NCBI RefSeq assembly: GCF_044904605.1
Contig: NZ_JADIKI010000021.1
Span: forward strand, 744,001-808,000
Origin: Dyella_B humi
GTDB lineage: Bacteria; Pseudomonadota; Gammaproteobacteria; Xanthomonadales; Rhodanobacteraceae
Reading direction: 5' to 3'
DNA length: 64,000 nucleotides
Numbering within the stretch: the stretch's first letter is position 1; every line of letters starts with the position of its first letter. The position numbers and the translations under genes were made by a program. Below, piece after piece: positions 1-8,284 of this stretch. Below the pieces are notes generated by a model. The model was not told the origin of the DNA. It saw only the letters and a list, made by a program, of their open reading frames with translations, and searched no databases.

Positions 1-1730
1 AGCCGATCGATACCGAGCGCATACAGCGATGGCACGACGACAGCCGAACCCAGATCGTAATCCGATGGATAACGCGCACCCGCGTCATACACCAACGCAT
101 GCTCGCGCGTGCGCACCACCACCGAAAGCCCCTGCCCCACGTCGAGCATCCATGTCTGAAATGCCCCGGCATCCGGTTGCTGTCTTGTCGGCCACAGTAA
201 GGGTAGAAACAGCACTGCGCCCAGTGCGCGTAAAGGTACGCCACGCGGCGCGAACAGCCACATGGCGCCCAACGTGGCGAACACCAGCGCCCACGAATTT
301 ACCGCCGGCAGATACCACTGCGCGCCCGGCCAGGTAGCCGTCTGTTCAAGCAACCACCATTGCGCGTGCGTCAACCATCCGGCCAGCCACAGCACGGGCG
401 TCGCCAACGGCGGACACAACATCAGCAAGAGCATGCCGAGCAAAGCGCAGGGCACGATCACGAAACTGACGAACGGCACAGCGAAGAGATTGGAGAAAGC
501 GCCGACCAGCGACGCTTCGCCGAAAAACCACAGCGTCAACGGTAGCAGCGCCGTGGTCATCACAAGTTGGCCCAGCGTCAATTCGCGCAGGAAAGCACGA
601 AACCCGCGCTCTTTCGCATCCATGCAGAGAATCAGAAAAGCCACGCCGACAAACGACAACCAGAACCCGGCTTCCAGCACCGCCGTTGGGTTCACCAGCA
701 GGATCGCCATCAACGCGATCGCCAGCACGTGCGCCGAGCCGGCAGCACGTCGACTGCAGCGGGCCGCCGCAAATGCGGCGATCATCACTACCGTACGCAC
801 TGTGGGCATGCCGAAGCCGGCCAATACGCCATAAGCGAATGCTGCCGCCAAGGCGAACAACGCTTGCGCCTGCGCGTGTGGACCACGCAAGGCAAGCGAC
901 GGCCAGAGCCAGTAAACGACACTGCAAAACCAGGCGCCGAAGACGGCCGCTACACCAACGTGAAAGCCCGAGATGGCGATCAGATGCGAAACGCCGTTGG
1001 CGCGCGCCACATCCCAGTCCTGCTGTTCCAGTCCGCGGGTGTCGCCTACCGTGAAGGCGCGCAGCAAGGCGGCATCGTGCGGATCATGCACACGCATTTG
1101 AATGCCATCGGCTAGCGACGCACGAAAGCGATCCAGGCACCATGTCGCCACGCTCAAGCGTTGGTTGTCGGGATCATCACGCACATAACCCACTGCAGCG
1201 ATGTCGTGCGCGAGTGCGCTGCGTTCGCTATCGGTACCGCCGGGGTTGATCGTGCCGCGCGGCCTGCGCAGGCGCAGCAGCAGTTGCCAGCGCGAGCATG
1301 GTTCCGGCTCCGCCGTTGGTTTGTCGTACCAACTGATGCGCGTGAGTCCGTGCCACGGCGTGATTTGCCCATTGAGCGTCGCCTGCTCGATGCGGAATTG
1401 CACGCTGGTAGCGCCGGCTTTGGTTTGCGCCAGGCCAATAACGCTGCCGATGACCTGGAAATCCTGCCCTTCCCATGCTTTCGGCAAGCGCGATTCCATC
1501 GCTGTGCCACCGCGCCATGCAGCCCATGCGAAGCCGAGCAGCAGAATCGCCAGCCAGCGCATACGTGGCAGGCACCAGGTCAGCATCAGCGCGCAGGCCG
1601 CGACAACACCCAATAGCCAGCGCGGCGGCAACACGGGCAGCCATTGCACCGCTGATATGCCTATTAGCAGAGCCAATGCTGTTGTTACTGCACCAGGCAA
1701 CCGCTGTGGTTTCCGCGTTCCATCCGCCAT
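1..1730 (-). CDS. comEC: ComEC/Rec2 family DNA uptake channel protein (C-terminal part beyond window)
   Basis: This is the inner-membrane channel that carries single-stranded DNA into the cytoplasm during natural transformation. Translating the minus strand from the ATG at 1730 gives 576 uninterrupted codons to the window edge. An in-frame stop lies just upstream (1740-1742), so this is the first possible start; I see no good Shine-Dalgarno. The N-terminus has hydrophobic helices, followed by a soluble OB-like segment. The Competence domain begins with GDTRGLEQQDW near residue 222 and ISGFHVG shortly after, then a run of membrane segments. LDVGQGLSVVV near residue 525 opens the C-terminal metallo-beta-lactamase-like domain, which is cut by the edge. 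Family proteins are usually 750-850 residues, so roughly a quarter is missing. It follows lolD in the same direction after a 130-base gap holding a palindrome. Confidence 0.93.
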   Translation of the reverse strand, partial: MADGTRKPQRLPGAVTTALALLIGISAVQWLPVLPPRWLLGVVAACALMLTWCLPRMRWLAILLLGFAWAAWRGGTAMESRLPKAWEGQDFQVIGSVIGLAQTKAGATSVQFRIEQATLNGQITPWHGLTRISWYDKPTAEPEPCSRWQLLLRLRRPRGTINPGGTDSERSALAHDIAAVGYVRDDPDNQRLSVATWCLDRFRASLADGIQMRVHDPHDAALLRAFTVGDTRGLEQQDWDVARANGVSHLIAISGFHVGVAAVFGAWFCSVVYWLWPSLALRGPHAQAQALFALAAAFAYGVLAGFGMPTVRTVVMIAAFAAARCSRRAAGSAHVLAIALMAILLVNPTAVLEAGFWLSFVGVAFLILCMDAKERGFRAFLRELTLGQLVMTTALLPLTLWFFGEASLVGAFSNLFAVPFVSFVIVPCALLGMLLLMLCPPLATPVLWLAGWLTHAQWWLLEQTATWPGAQWYLPAVNSWALVFATLGAMWLFAPRGVPLRALGAVLFLPLLWPTRQQPDAGAFQTWMLDVGQGLSVVVRTREHALVYDAGARYPSDYDLGSAVVVPSLYALGIDR

Positions 1731-1824
1731 AAAGCGAAGCTAACGCGGGAGCAAAGTAGGGCTTGTAAGGAGCGGACGTAAGTTGGGGTGAGGCAAGGCC
1801 GAACCCAAACGAATCGCGCATTAC

Positions 1825-1852
1825 CGTCGTCCCGGCGAAAGCCGGGACGACG
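1825..1852. repeat. Palindromic REP-like hairpin between lolD and comEC
   Basis: A perfect 12-bp inverted repeat closes a GAAA loop (left arm CGTCGTCCCGGC). It resembles the CATTCCCGC-GAAA-GCGGGAAT repeats near 4.7 kb but has a different core. It sits in the short gap after lolD and could attenuate read-through into comEC. There is no T-tract, so it is not a canonical terminator. Confidence 0.75.
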
Positions 1853-1863
1853 AGCACTTCGCA

Positions 1864-2562
1864 TCAACCCTTCTCGCGCAACTCGCCGTTATGCAATTCC
1901 AGCGTGCGATCCATGCGCGCCGCCAGCCGGCTGTCGTGCGTCACCAGAATAAAGCTGGTGCCGATTTCGCGATTCAGTTCCAGCATCAGCGCGTACACGT
2001 GCGCGGCGTTGTCCTCATCCAGGTTGCCGGTGGGCTCATCGCCCAGCACACAGGAAGGGCGCGTCACCAGCGCGCGCGCCACAGCGCAGCGTTGGCGCTC
2101 ACCGCCGGAAAGTTCGCCGGGCTTGTGTTCAAGCCGTTTGCCCAGTCCTACGCGTTCCAGCAGTACCTTTGCCTGCTTTTGCGCCTCGGGAATGCCGACA
2201 CCGCGGATCAGCAAGGGCATGCATACGTTTTCCAGCGCGGTGAATTCCGGCAGCAGATGATGGAATTGGTAGATGAAGCCGAGCGAACGATTGCGCACGC
2301 GGCCACGCTCTGCATCGGACAGCTTGGAAAGCGTGCGGCCTTCGACTTCCACCTCGCCGTTGGTGAGCGTATCCAGGCCGCCGATGATGTGCAGCAGCGT
2401 GCTCTTGCCGGAACCGGAAGCACCGACAATCGCCAGCGTTTCACCGCGCTTGAGCGTGAAACTCGCATTGGTCAGTACCGTAGTACGCAGATCGCCTTCC
2501 TCATAGGTTTTGGCGACGTGGCTGGCACGCAGGACGATATCGTTGGTCATCGGATTACTCAT
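1864..2562 (-). CDS. lolD: Lipoprotein-releasing ABC transporter ATPase LolD
   Basis: ATPase of the Lol system, which extracts outer-membrane lipoproteins from the inner membrane and hands them to LolA. From the chosen ATG the product is 232 residues. Walker A (GASGSGKST) lies near residue 46, the ABC signature LSGGE near 150, and Walker B reads VLGDEPTG; the switch histidine follows in LVTHD. The start at 2562 overlaps the end of lolC by 8 bases. A second ATG at 2550 (MTNDIV) is also plausible, because a GAG lies upstream at reasonable spacing. Longer open sequence upstream lies inside lolC and is unlikely to be translated. Translational coupling with lolC is the expected arrangement. Confidence 0.95.
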   Translation of the reverse strand: MSNPMTNDIVLRASHVAKTYEEGDLRTTVLTNASFTLKRGETLAIVGASGSGKSTLLHIIGGLDTLTNGEVEVEGRTLSKLSDAERGRVRNRSLGFIYQFHHLLPEFTALENVCMPLLIRGVGIPEAQKQAKVLLERVGLGKRLEHKPGELSGGERQRCAVARALVTRPSCVLGDEPTGNLDEDNAAHVYALMLELNREIGTSFILVTHDSRLAARMDRTLELHNGELREKG

Positions 2563-3799
2563 AGCGCAGCGCCTGGGCCGGTTGCGTACGCGAAGCGCGC
2601 CATGCGGGATAAAGCGTCGCAAGCAGGGAGAACAGGAAAGTCACTAGCGCTACCGATAAGACGTCATGCAAGTCGAGCCTGCTGGGCACCTCACTGATGT
2701 AGTAGACGTCCGGCGAGAGGAAGGTGACGCCCGTGACGTGCTCGATCCACTTCACGATGCTGGGCAGCCGCCACGACAGCAGCGAACCCAGGCCCACGCC
2801 GAAACCGATCCCGACGAAACCCACCAGCACGCCCTGCACCATGAACATGCCCATGATGCTGCGCGGCGTCGAACCCAGGGTACGCAAGATGGCGATATCC
2901 GCTTGCTTGTCGGTTACCAGCATCATCAGCATCGAAATCAGGTTGATCACCGCCACCAGGATGATCAGCGAGAGAATGATGAACATCACGTTCTTCTCCA
3001 TCGAGATGGCGGAGAAGAAATTGGCGTGACTATCCATCCACGTAGTCACCATGTAGACCTGCCCGAGCGTATCGGCCAACTGGCGCGCCACAGGGCCGGC
3101 GTTGTAAAGATCGTCCAGCTTCAGGCGAATACCGGTGGGGGCGTCGATGCTTTTCAGTTTTTCGGCATCACTGAGGTTGATCAGGCCAAGGCCGGAATCG
3201 AACTCCTCCATGCCCATTTCGAAGATGCCGCTAACGCGAAAACCGCGGATACGCGGCACCGCACCCATCGGCGTTGCGCGCAGCTCCGGCACTACCACGG
3301 TGACTTTATCGCCGACGTTCACGCCAAGCTGCAGCGCCAGATCTTTGCCGAGAATGATGTTCCAACTATCAGGCGTGAGCGAATCGAACGAGCCGGCGAC
3401 CATGTGCTTGTTGATGTCCGACACGTTCGGCTCTTGCGTCGTGTCAATGCCGCGCACCATCGCACCGCCGGAGCGGTTTGCCTGCAGAAAGGATTGGATC
3501 TCCACATACGGCGCTGCTCCCTTCACATGCGAGTTGGCTTTCACCTGCTGCATGGCGTACTGCCAGTTCTGTATCGTCTCACCCGACAGGCTGGACACAG
3601 TTGCATCGGAAATGGCGCCGAGAATGCGCGAACGGAGCTGGTAGTCGAAGCCGTTCATCACCGACATCACTGTGATCAGCGCCATCACGCTGATGGTGAT
3701 GCAGACGATGGATACGGTGGAAATGAAGGAAATGAACTGATTGCGCCGCTTGGCGCGGACGTAGCGCAGGCCGATGAAAAGCTCGAGCGGTCGGAACAT
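2555..3799 (-). CDS. lolC: Lipoprotein-releasing ABC transporter permease, LolC/LolE family
   Basis: Membrane subunit of the Lol transporter, 414 residues. The N-terminus (MFRPLELFIGLRYVRAKRRNQFISF) is typical of the family. It is followed by a first membrane segment (about residues 25-48), a large periplasmic domain, and three more membrane segments in the last 150 residues. The C-terminal end LYPAWRASRTQPAQALRYE is the conserved FtsX-type permease tail. Only one permease gene lies next to lolD: the upstream neighbour is cptA, not lolE. The transporter may therefore be of the LolF type, in which one permease replaces both LolC and LolE. The family call is firm; the C versus F distinction is inference. 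Confidence 0.93.
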   Translation of the reverse strand: MFRPLELFIGLRYVRAKRRNQFISFISTVSIVCITISVMALITVMSVMNGFDYQLRSRILGAISDATVSSLSGETIQNWQYAMQQVKANSHVKGAAPYVEIQSFLQANRSGGAMVRGIDTTQEPNVSDINKHMVAGSFDSLTPDSWNIILGKDLALQLGVNVGDKVTVVVPELRATPMGAVPRIRGFRVSGIFEMGMEEFDSGLGLINLSDAEKLKSIDAPTGIRLKLDDLYNAGPVARQLADTLGQVYMVTTWMDSHANFFSAISMEKNVMFIILSLIILVAVINLISMLMMLVTDKQADIAILRTLGSTPRSIMGMFMVQGVLVGFVGIGFGVGLGSLLSWRLPSIVKWIEHVTGVTFLSPDVYYISEVPSRLDLHDVLSVALVTFLFSLLATLYPAWRASRTQPAQALRYE

Positions 3800-3914
3800 G
3801 AGGGCTTCGCTTAGGGAATGTGGGCGGCGGGCCGGTGGAATTCATCAGACCGTGCCGCGCGCGCAGAGTGCCCGAAGTGGGCTTGGCGGGCAACTTGGAC
3901 GAAACCTGCACGGA

Positions 3915-3980
3915 TCGTAGGCTGGGATGCCAATCCCAGCAGCACCAGCAGGAAGCTGGGATTGGCATCCCAGCCTACGA
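3915..3980. repeat. Perfect long inverted repeat (GTAGGCTGGG type) at the 3' end of cptA
   Basis: Two arms of 26 bases (3915-3940 and 3955-3980) are exact reverse complements separated by 14 bases. Each arm contains GTAGGCTGGGATGCC. The right arm overlaps the cptA stop codon (3975-3977). RNA would fold into a very stable hairpin in either direction. There is no T-tract, but it may stabilise or end the sdhE-cptA message before lolC. Confidence 0.9.
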
Positions 3981-4406
3981 ACTCTCCTCCGCGTCATTGG
4001 CCAAAACAGCCAGCCGCATGCGCAGGCGCCGCCGGATATCCGCATCGGTGTTGTCCGGCATCAGCCAGAGCGTGAGCTTGCCGTAGCGAACACTGGCCAA
4101 TCGCAGCAAGACCAGCTGGCGCATGATGCGAAACGACACAAGCGTTGCTACATCGTCCGCACCATCCAGGCCGCGCAGCGTCCAGCCGCTTTGACTTGCC
4201 CAGCCTACCGCGTAAATCGGTAGACGCAGGCGGCGAATGGCGTGAACGCAGGCCGCAGCCGAAGCCAGCGCCAGCGCGATCCGTGCAAGCAACGGCACGC
4301 CCGACATCATGATCGCCAGCGCGGCAAGACCCGTCACGACTACCAATAACCGCGAGGGCCAGCGCGAAGGCCGGTACTCAAAGCCGATGGCGGGTGCGGA
4401 TGTCAT
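3975..4406 (-). CDS. cptA: CptA/YgfX-like small membrane protein
   Basis: Encodes 143 residues with a basic N-terminus (EYRPSRWPSRLL) and a hydrophobic hairpin of two adjacent membrane segments at about residues 18-55, followed by a soluble C-terminal region rich in Arg and Leu. This topology and the position directly after sdhE match YgfX (CptA). In E. coli YgfX is the partner of YgfY/SdhE and was reported to affect cell-division and cytoskeletal proteins. The start overlaps the end of sdhE by 29 bases, implying co-translation. Sequence conservation in this family is low, so the call leans on topology and neighbourhood. The stop codon lies inside a long inverted repeat. Confidence 0.72.
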   Translation of the reverse strand: MTSAPAIGFEYRPSRWPSRLLVVVTGLAALAIMMSGVPLLARIALALASAAACVHAIRRLRLPIYAVGWASQSGWTLRGLDGADDVATLVSFRIMRQLVLLRLASVRYGKLTLWLMPDNTDADIRRRLRMRLAVLANDAEESS

Positions 4407-4626
4407 CGATGATGGCCTGCCAGTCGTCGCGCGGCGGCCTGGCGTGACCCATCACCCAGTCCCATAGGTCCGGATCCTGCACGTCGAGCAGTTCGTCGAA
4501 GGCCTGTTGAAGGGCTTCATCCGCAGCGGGAAAGGAGGTGTCCAGCCAGCCGCCGAATAAGGAGTCGAGTTCGCGGGTGCCGCGTCGGGTGCGCCATCGC
4601 AAGCGTTTGAGGCGGGCTTCATCCAT
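4378..4626 (-). CDS. sdhE: FAD assembly factor SdhE
   Basis: A small cytoplasmic protein of 82 residues that helps attach FAD covalently to SdhA. The signature RRGTRELD (residues 13-20, the conserved RGxxE motif) and the pattern of acidic and Trp residues in DPDLWDWVMG near residue 54 identify the SdhE/YgfY family, and the length is normal. It lies downstream of sdhB after a 184-base gap containing two inverted palindromic repeats. It is therefore close to, but perhaps not tightly in, the sdh operon. It overlaps cptA. Confidence 0.92.
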   Translation of the reverse strand: MDEARLKRLRWRTRRGTRELDSLFGGWLDTSFPAADEALQQAFDELLDVQDPDLWDWVMGHARPPRDDWQAIIDDIRTRHRL

Positions 4627-4673
4627 CTATCGCACCTCTCCCCTTACCAGCCGAGGTATCCCCTCCCTCGAGG

Positions 4674-4755
4674 CCGTCATTCCCGCGAAAGCGGGAATCC
4701 ATCTTCGCCTTTTGATCCAGAGCAACATAGATTCCCGCTTTCGCGGGAATGACGG
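4674..4755. repeat. Inverted pair of CATTCCCGC-type palindromic repeats
   Basis: The left copy (4674-4698) is CCGT plus an ATTCCCGC-GAAA-GCGGGAAT hairpin. The right copy (4731-4755) is its exact reverse complement. Each copy folds on itself and the two also pair with each other, giving a BIME-like unit of 82 bases in the sdhB-sdhE gap. Related degenerate copies occur at 26973-26994, 46067-46092 and 53097-53126. Confidence 0.9.
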
Positions 4756-4810
4756 CAAGGTAAAAACTGCCCATCGCATCGAATTGAAATTCCAGGGCAG
4801 GAAAAGCGAA

Positions 4811-5593
4811 TCAAGCCGACCGCCGCTCCACCAGCAACTTTTTGATCTCCGCAATCGCCTTGGCCGGATTCAAACCCTTCGGACACGTGCGCACGCAGTT
4901 CATGATGGTATGGCAGCGATACAACTTGAACGGATCTTCCAGATCGTCCAGGCGCGCGCCGGTGTCTTCGTCGCGCGAATCGACGATCCAGCGGTACGCC
5001 TGCAGCAGAATCGCTGGGCCCAGGTAACGATCACCGTTCCACCAGTAGCTCGGGCAGCTCGTGGAGCAGCACGCACACAGGATGCACTCGTACAGGCCGT
5101 CGAGCTTCTTGCGGTCTTCCGGCGACTGCGGACGCTCGCGGTCGGGCGCCGCGCTCTGCGTGCGCAGCCACGGTTTGATCGAAGCGAACTGGGCGTAGAA
5201 GTGTGTGAGATCGGGCACCAGATCCTTCACCACCGGCATGTGCGGCAGCGGGTAGATCTTCACATCGCCCGATGCGCATTCCTCGATGGACCTAGTGCAA
5301 GCCAGCGTATTGGTGCCGTCGATGTTCATCGCGCACGAACCGCAGATGCCTTCGCGGCAAGAACGGCGCAGCGTGAGCGTGGGATCGATCTCGTTCTTGA
5401 TCTTCAGCAGCGCGTCCAGAACCATCGGGCCGCACGCGGCCAGATCGACCTCGTACGTGTCGATGCGCGGGTTCTGGCCGTCGTCCGGCGACCAGCGATA
5501 GACGCGGAACGTGCGCGGCTTTTTCGCGTCTTTCGCCGGATAGTGCTTGCCCGGCTGGATCTTTGAATTCTTCGGTAGCGTGAACTCGGCCAC
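4811..5593 (-). CDS. sdhB: Succinate dehydrogenase iron-sulfur subunit
   Basis: SdhB passes electrons from the flavin of SdhA to quinone through three iron-sulfur clusters. It has 260 residues, a normal length. The plant-type [2Fe-2S] cysteines lie in SCREGICGSCAMN near residues 79-91, with the last ligand in NTLAC. The ferredoxin-like half has CILCACCSTSCP near residue 170 and CHTIMNCVRTCPKG near residue 226, which hold the [4Fe-4S] and [3Fe-4S] clusters. It follows sdhA after 21 bases and is the last gene of sdhCDAB. Confidence 0.97.
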   Translation of the reverse strand: MAEFTLPKNSKIQPGKHYPAKDAKKPRTFRVYRWSPDDGQNPRIDTYEVDLAACGPMVLDALLKIKNEIDPTLTLRRSCREGICGSCAMNIDGTNTLACTRSIEECASGDVKIYPLPHMPVVKDLVPDLTHFYAQFASIKPWLRTQSAAPDRERPQSPEDRKKLDGLYECILCACCSTSCPSYWWNGDRYLGPAILLQAYRWIVDSRDEDTGARLDDLEDPFKLYRCHTIMNCVRTCPKGLNPAKAIAEIKKLLVERRSA

Positions 5594-5614
5594 GATTGCC
5601 TCTCCAGTCGGTAC

Positions 5615-7402
5615 TTAGTAAACGCGCTTCTTCGGCGGCACCACCTCGACCTCATTGGTCAAGGTGTACATGTGCACCGGACGGAAATCGAAGCTGGTCT
5701 TGCCGGCTTCGTCGACCTTCACCAGCGTGTGCTTCATCCAGTTGTGGTCGTCGCGCTCGGGGAAATCTTCGCGGGCATGCCCGCCGCGGCTCTCGATACG
5801 CTGCTCGGCCGAGTGCATGGTCGCCACCGCCTGATCGAGCAGGTTGGACAGTTCCAGCGTTTCCACCAAATCGGAGTTCCACACGAGGGAACGATCGCTT
5901 ACGCGCACGTCCTTGAAGGAGTCGTGGACCTCGGAGATTTTCCGAGAGCCCGCCTTCAAGGTTTCACCGGTGCGGAACACCGCCGCGTCGTCCTGCATAG
6001 TGCGCTGCATGGCCAAGCGAATCTTCGCCGTGGGCGTGCCGCCGTCGGCATGACGCAGCCCATCGAAGCGGGCCAACGCCTTGTCTAGCACGCTGGCCGG
6101 CAGATCCTTATGGGCCGTGCCAGGCTTGATCAATTCGGCGCAACGATGCGATACGGCGCGACCGAACACCACCAGGTCCAGCAACGAGTTGGAGCCCAGG
6201 CGGTTCGCGCCATGCACCGACACACAGGCCGCTTCGCCGATGGCGAACAGGCCCGGCACCACTGCATCCACATCGTCGCCTTTCTTCTGTACGACTTCGC
6301 CGTGATAGTTGGTGGGAATGCCGCCCATGTTGTAGTGCACGGTAGGCAGCACCGGGATCGGTTCCTTGGTGACGTCGACACCGGCGAAGATGCGTGCGGA
6401 TTCGGCGATGCCCGGCAGGCGCTCGTGGATCACTTCGGGACCGAGGTGCATCAGGTTCAGATGCACGTGGTCCTTGTGTTCGCCCACGCCGCGACCTTCG
6501 CGGATTTCCACCGTCATCGCGCGACTGACCACGTCGCGCGATGCAAGATCCTTCGCGCTGGGTGCATAGCGCTCCATGAAGCGCTCGCCCTTCGAATTGG
6601 TGAGATAACCACCCTCACCGCGCACGCCTTCGGTGATCAGGCAGCCCGCGCCGTAGATGCCGGTCGGATGGAACTGCACGAATTCCATGTCCTGCAGCGC
6701 AAGGCCGGCACGCAGCACCATGCCGCCACCGTCGCCGGTACAGGTATGCGCGGAGGTAGCGCTGAAATACGCGCGGCCGTAGCCGCCGGTCGCCAGCACC
6801 ACGGCCTGTCCACGGAAGAAATGCAGCGTACCCTCGTTCAGATCGAGCGCCAGCACGCCGCGACACACACCTTCCTCGTCGAAGATCAGATCAATGGCGA
6901 AGTATTCGATGAAGAAGGTGGCGTCGTGCGCCAACGCCTGCTGATACAGCGTATGCAAGATCGCGTGACCGGTGCGGTCGGCCGCGGCGCAGGTGCGCTG
7001 CGCGGTGCCCTTGCCGTAATGCGTGGTCATGCCGCCGAACGGGCGCTGATAGATGCGGCCATCGTCGGTGCGCGAGAACGGTACGCCGTAGTGTTCCAGT
7101 TCCAGGATCGAGGGAATGGCCTCGCGGCACATGTATTCGATTGCGTCTTGATCGCCCAGCCAGTCCGACCCCTTGATGGTGTCGTAGAAGTGGAAACGCC
7201 AGTCGTCCTCGCCCATGTTGCCGAGCGCCGCGGCGATACCGCCCTGCGCCGCAACCGTGTGCGAGCGGGTCGGGAACACCTTGGTGATGCACGCGGCTTT
7301 GAGGCCCTTCTCGGCCAGGCCGAACGTGGCGCGCAGGCCGGCGCCGCCGGCGCCCACCACGATCACGTCGTACTTGTGCTGCTGAACTTTGTAAGCTTCC
7401 AT
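5615..7402 (-). CDS. sdhA: Succinate dehydrogenase flavoprotein subunit
   Basis: Oxidises succinate to fumarate in the TCA cycle. The product has 595 residues from the ATG at 7402, which lies 5 bases after the sdhD stop. The N-terminal dinucleotide fold is VIVVGAGGAGLRA (residues 14-26). The flavinylation region reads FPTRSHTVAAQGG, with the histidine that binds FAD covalently. Active-site features include the HPTGIYGAG and RGEGGYL segments. The frame stays open upstream into sdhD, but that extension has no homology and is not the start. SdhE and the SDHAF4-like protein nearby are its likely assembly factors. Confidence 0.97.
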   Translation of the reverse strand: MEAYKVQQHKYDVIVVGAGGAGLRATFGLAEKGLKAACITKVFPTRSHTVAAQGGIAAALGNMGEDDWRFHFYDTIKGSDWLGDQDAIEYMCREAIPSILELEHYGVPFSRTDDGRIYQRPFGGMTTHYGKGTAQRTCAAADRTGHAILHTLYQQALAHDATFFIEYFAIDLIFDEEGVCRGVLALDLNEGTLHFFRGQAVVLATGGYGRAYFSATSAHTCTGDGGGMVLRAGLALQDMEFVQFHPTGIYGAGCLITEGVRGEGGYLTNSKGERFMERYAPSAKDLASRDVVSRAMTVEIREGRGVGEHKDHVHLNLMHLGPEVIHERLPGIAESARIFAGVDVTKEPIPVLPTVHYNMGGIPTNYHGEVVQKKGDDVDAVVPGLFAIGEAACVSVHGANRLGSNSLLDLVVFGRAVSHRCAELIKPGTAHKDLPASVLDKALARFDGLRHADGGTPTAKIRLAMQRTMQDDAAVFRTGETLKAGSRKISEVHDSFKDVRVSDRSLVWNSDLVETLELSNLLDQAVATMHSAEQRIESRGGHAREDFPERDDHNWMKHTLVKVDEAGKTSFDFRPVHMYTLTNEVEVVPPKKRVY

Positions 7403-7407
7403 CGACC

Positions 7408-7803
7408 TCAGGCTCCCAGCGCGATGCGCAGCACCGCCAGCGTGCCGGCCAGCACGCACAGCACGGCGATAAACTTGATGACAAGCAGAAGGGTGACTTC
7501 CTTCCAGCGGGTGTGGACGTAATCTTCGATGACCACCTGCAGGCCGAGCACCATGTGCCAGAACATGCTCACGAGGAACGCGACCAGCAGCACTGCGTCC
7601 CACGGCTTGGCCACCGCGGCACGCGCGGCAGCGTAGTCGCCATGCAGCAGACCGAGCACCAGGATCACGAACCACAAGCCCAGCGCGATCAAGGCGACCG
7701 CGGTGGTGCGCTGGGTCCACCAATGCGCCACGCCGGACTGGGCCGAACCCAGCCCGCGTGCCCGCTTCAGCGGATTCCGCAAATCTTTTGCGTTAGCGCT
7801 CAT
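7408..7803 (-). CDS. sdhD: Succinate dehydrogenase membrane anchor subunit
   Basis: A hydrophobic protein of 131 residues with three predicted membrane helices (about 33-53, 66-90 and 105-128). The motif HMVLGLQVVIEDYVH carries the conserved haem-side histidine and the D-Y pair found in SdhD. The start codon overlaps the sdhC stop as ATGA, so the two anchors are translationally coupled. With SdhC it binds haem b and the ubiquinone site. Confidence 0.93.
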   Translation of the reverse strand: MSANAKDLRNPLKRARGLGSAQSGVAHWWTQRTTAVALIALGLWFVILVLGLLHGDYAAARAAVAKPWDAVLLVAFLVSMFWHMVLGLQVVIEDYVHTRWKEVTLLLVIKFIAVLCVLAGTLAVLRIALGA

Positions 7804-8195
7804 GCGGCACCTCCAGCGGAAAGCACATAGCCCCAGACGATCAAGGTCAGCACGAGGCTGCCGATCACCGTCAGCCAGCTCGAACGCACGAACTGGGCGA
7901 TGGCGTAGCCCGCACCGGCGTCCTGCACCAGATGGCGGATGCCATTGCACAAATGATAGAAGAGCGACCAAGTCCAGCCGATCATCAGAATCATGCCGAT
8001 CGGGCTGCCCATGCAGACTCTGAACTGGTGGAACGCATCTTCGCCGGCGGCCAGGGCGATCAGGCCCCATACGACGACCAGGGTGCCCACAGCCAGGGCA
8101 ATGCCGGTGGCGCGATGCAGGATGGAGGTCACCATCTGCACTTGCCACTTATATATCTGTAGATGCGGTGAAAGCGGTCGTCGCGTGTCTGCCAT
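7800..8195 (-). CDS. sdhC: Succinate dehydrogenase cytochrome b556 subunit
   Basis: 131 residues starting MADTRRPLSPHLQIYKW. RPLSPHLQIY is the SdhC family signature with the quinone-site serine, and SILHRATG carries the conserved H-R pair. The haem-ligand histidine is in FYHLCNGIRHL near residue 84. Three membrane helices are evident. It is the first gene of sdhCDAB. An open extension upstream to 8486 is ignored because it lacks family similarity. Confidence 0.95.
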   Translation of the reverse strand: MADTRRPLSPHLQIYKWQVQMVTSILHRATGIALAVGTLVVVWGLIALAAGEDAFHQFRVCMGSPIGMILMIGWTWSLFYHLCNGIRHLVQDAGAGYAIAQFVRSSWLTVIGSLVLTLIVWGYVLSAGGAA

Positions 8196-8284
8196 GGCGG
8201 CTATCCTGGGGTGGAATCGCTGATGCCCGCACCGCCGCCTGTTCCCTACTTCATCACCGCACCATCGCGCAGTGGTGCAACGGA

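Noticed and set aside
7403..7723. N-terminal extension of sdhA by 107 codons
   Set aside because: It runs through sdhD in another frame, and the extra residues lack similarity to any flavoprotein. The ATG at 7402 directly after sdhD fits the family start.
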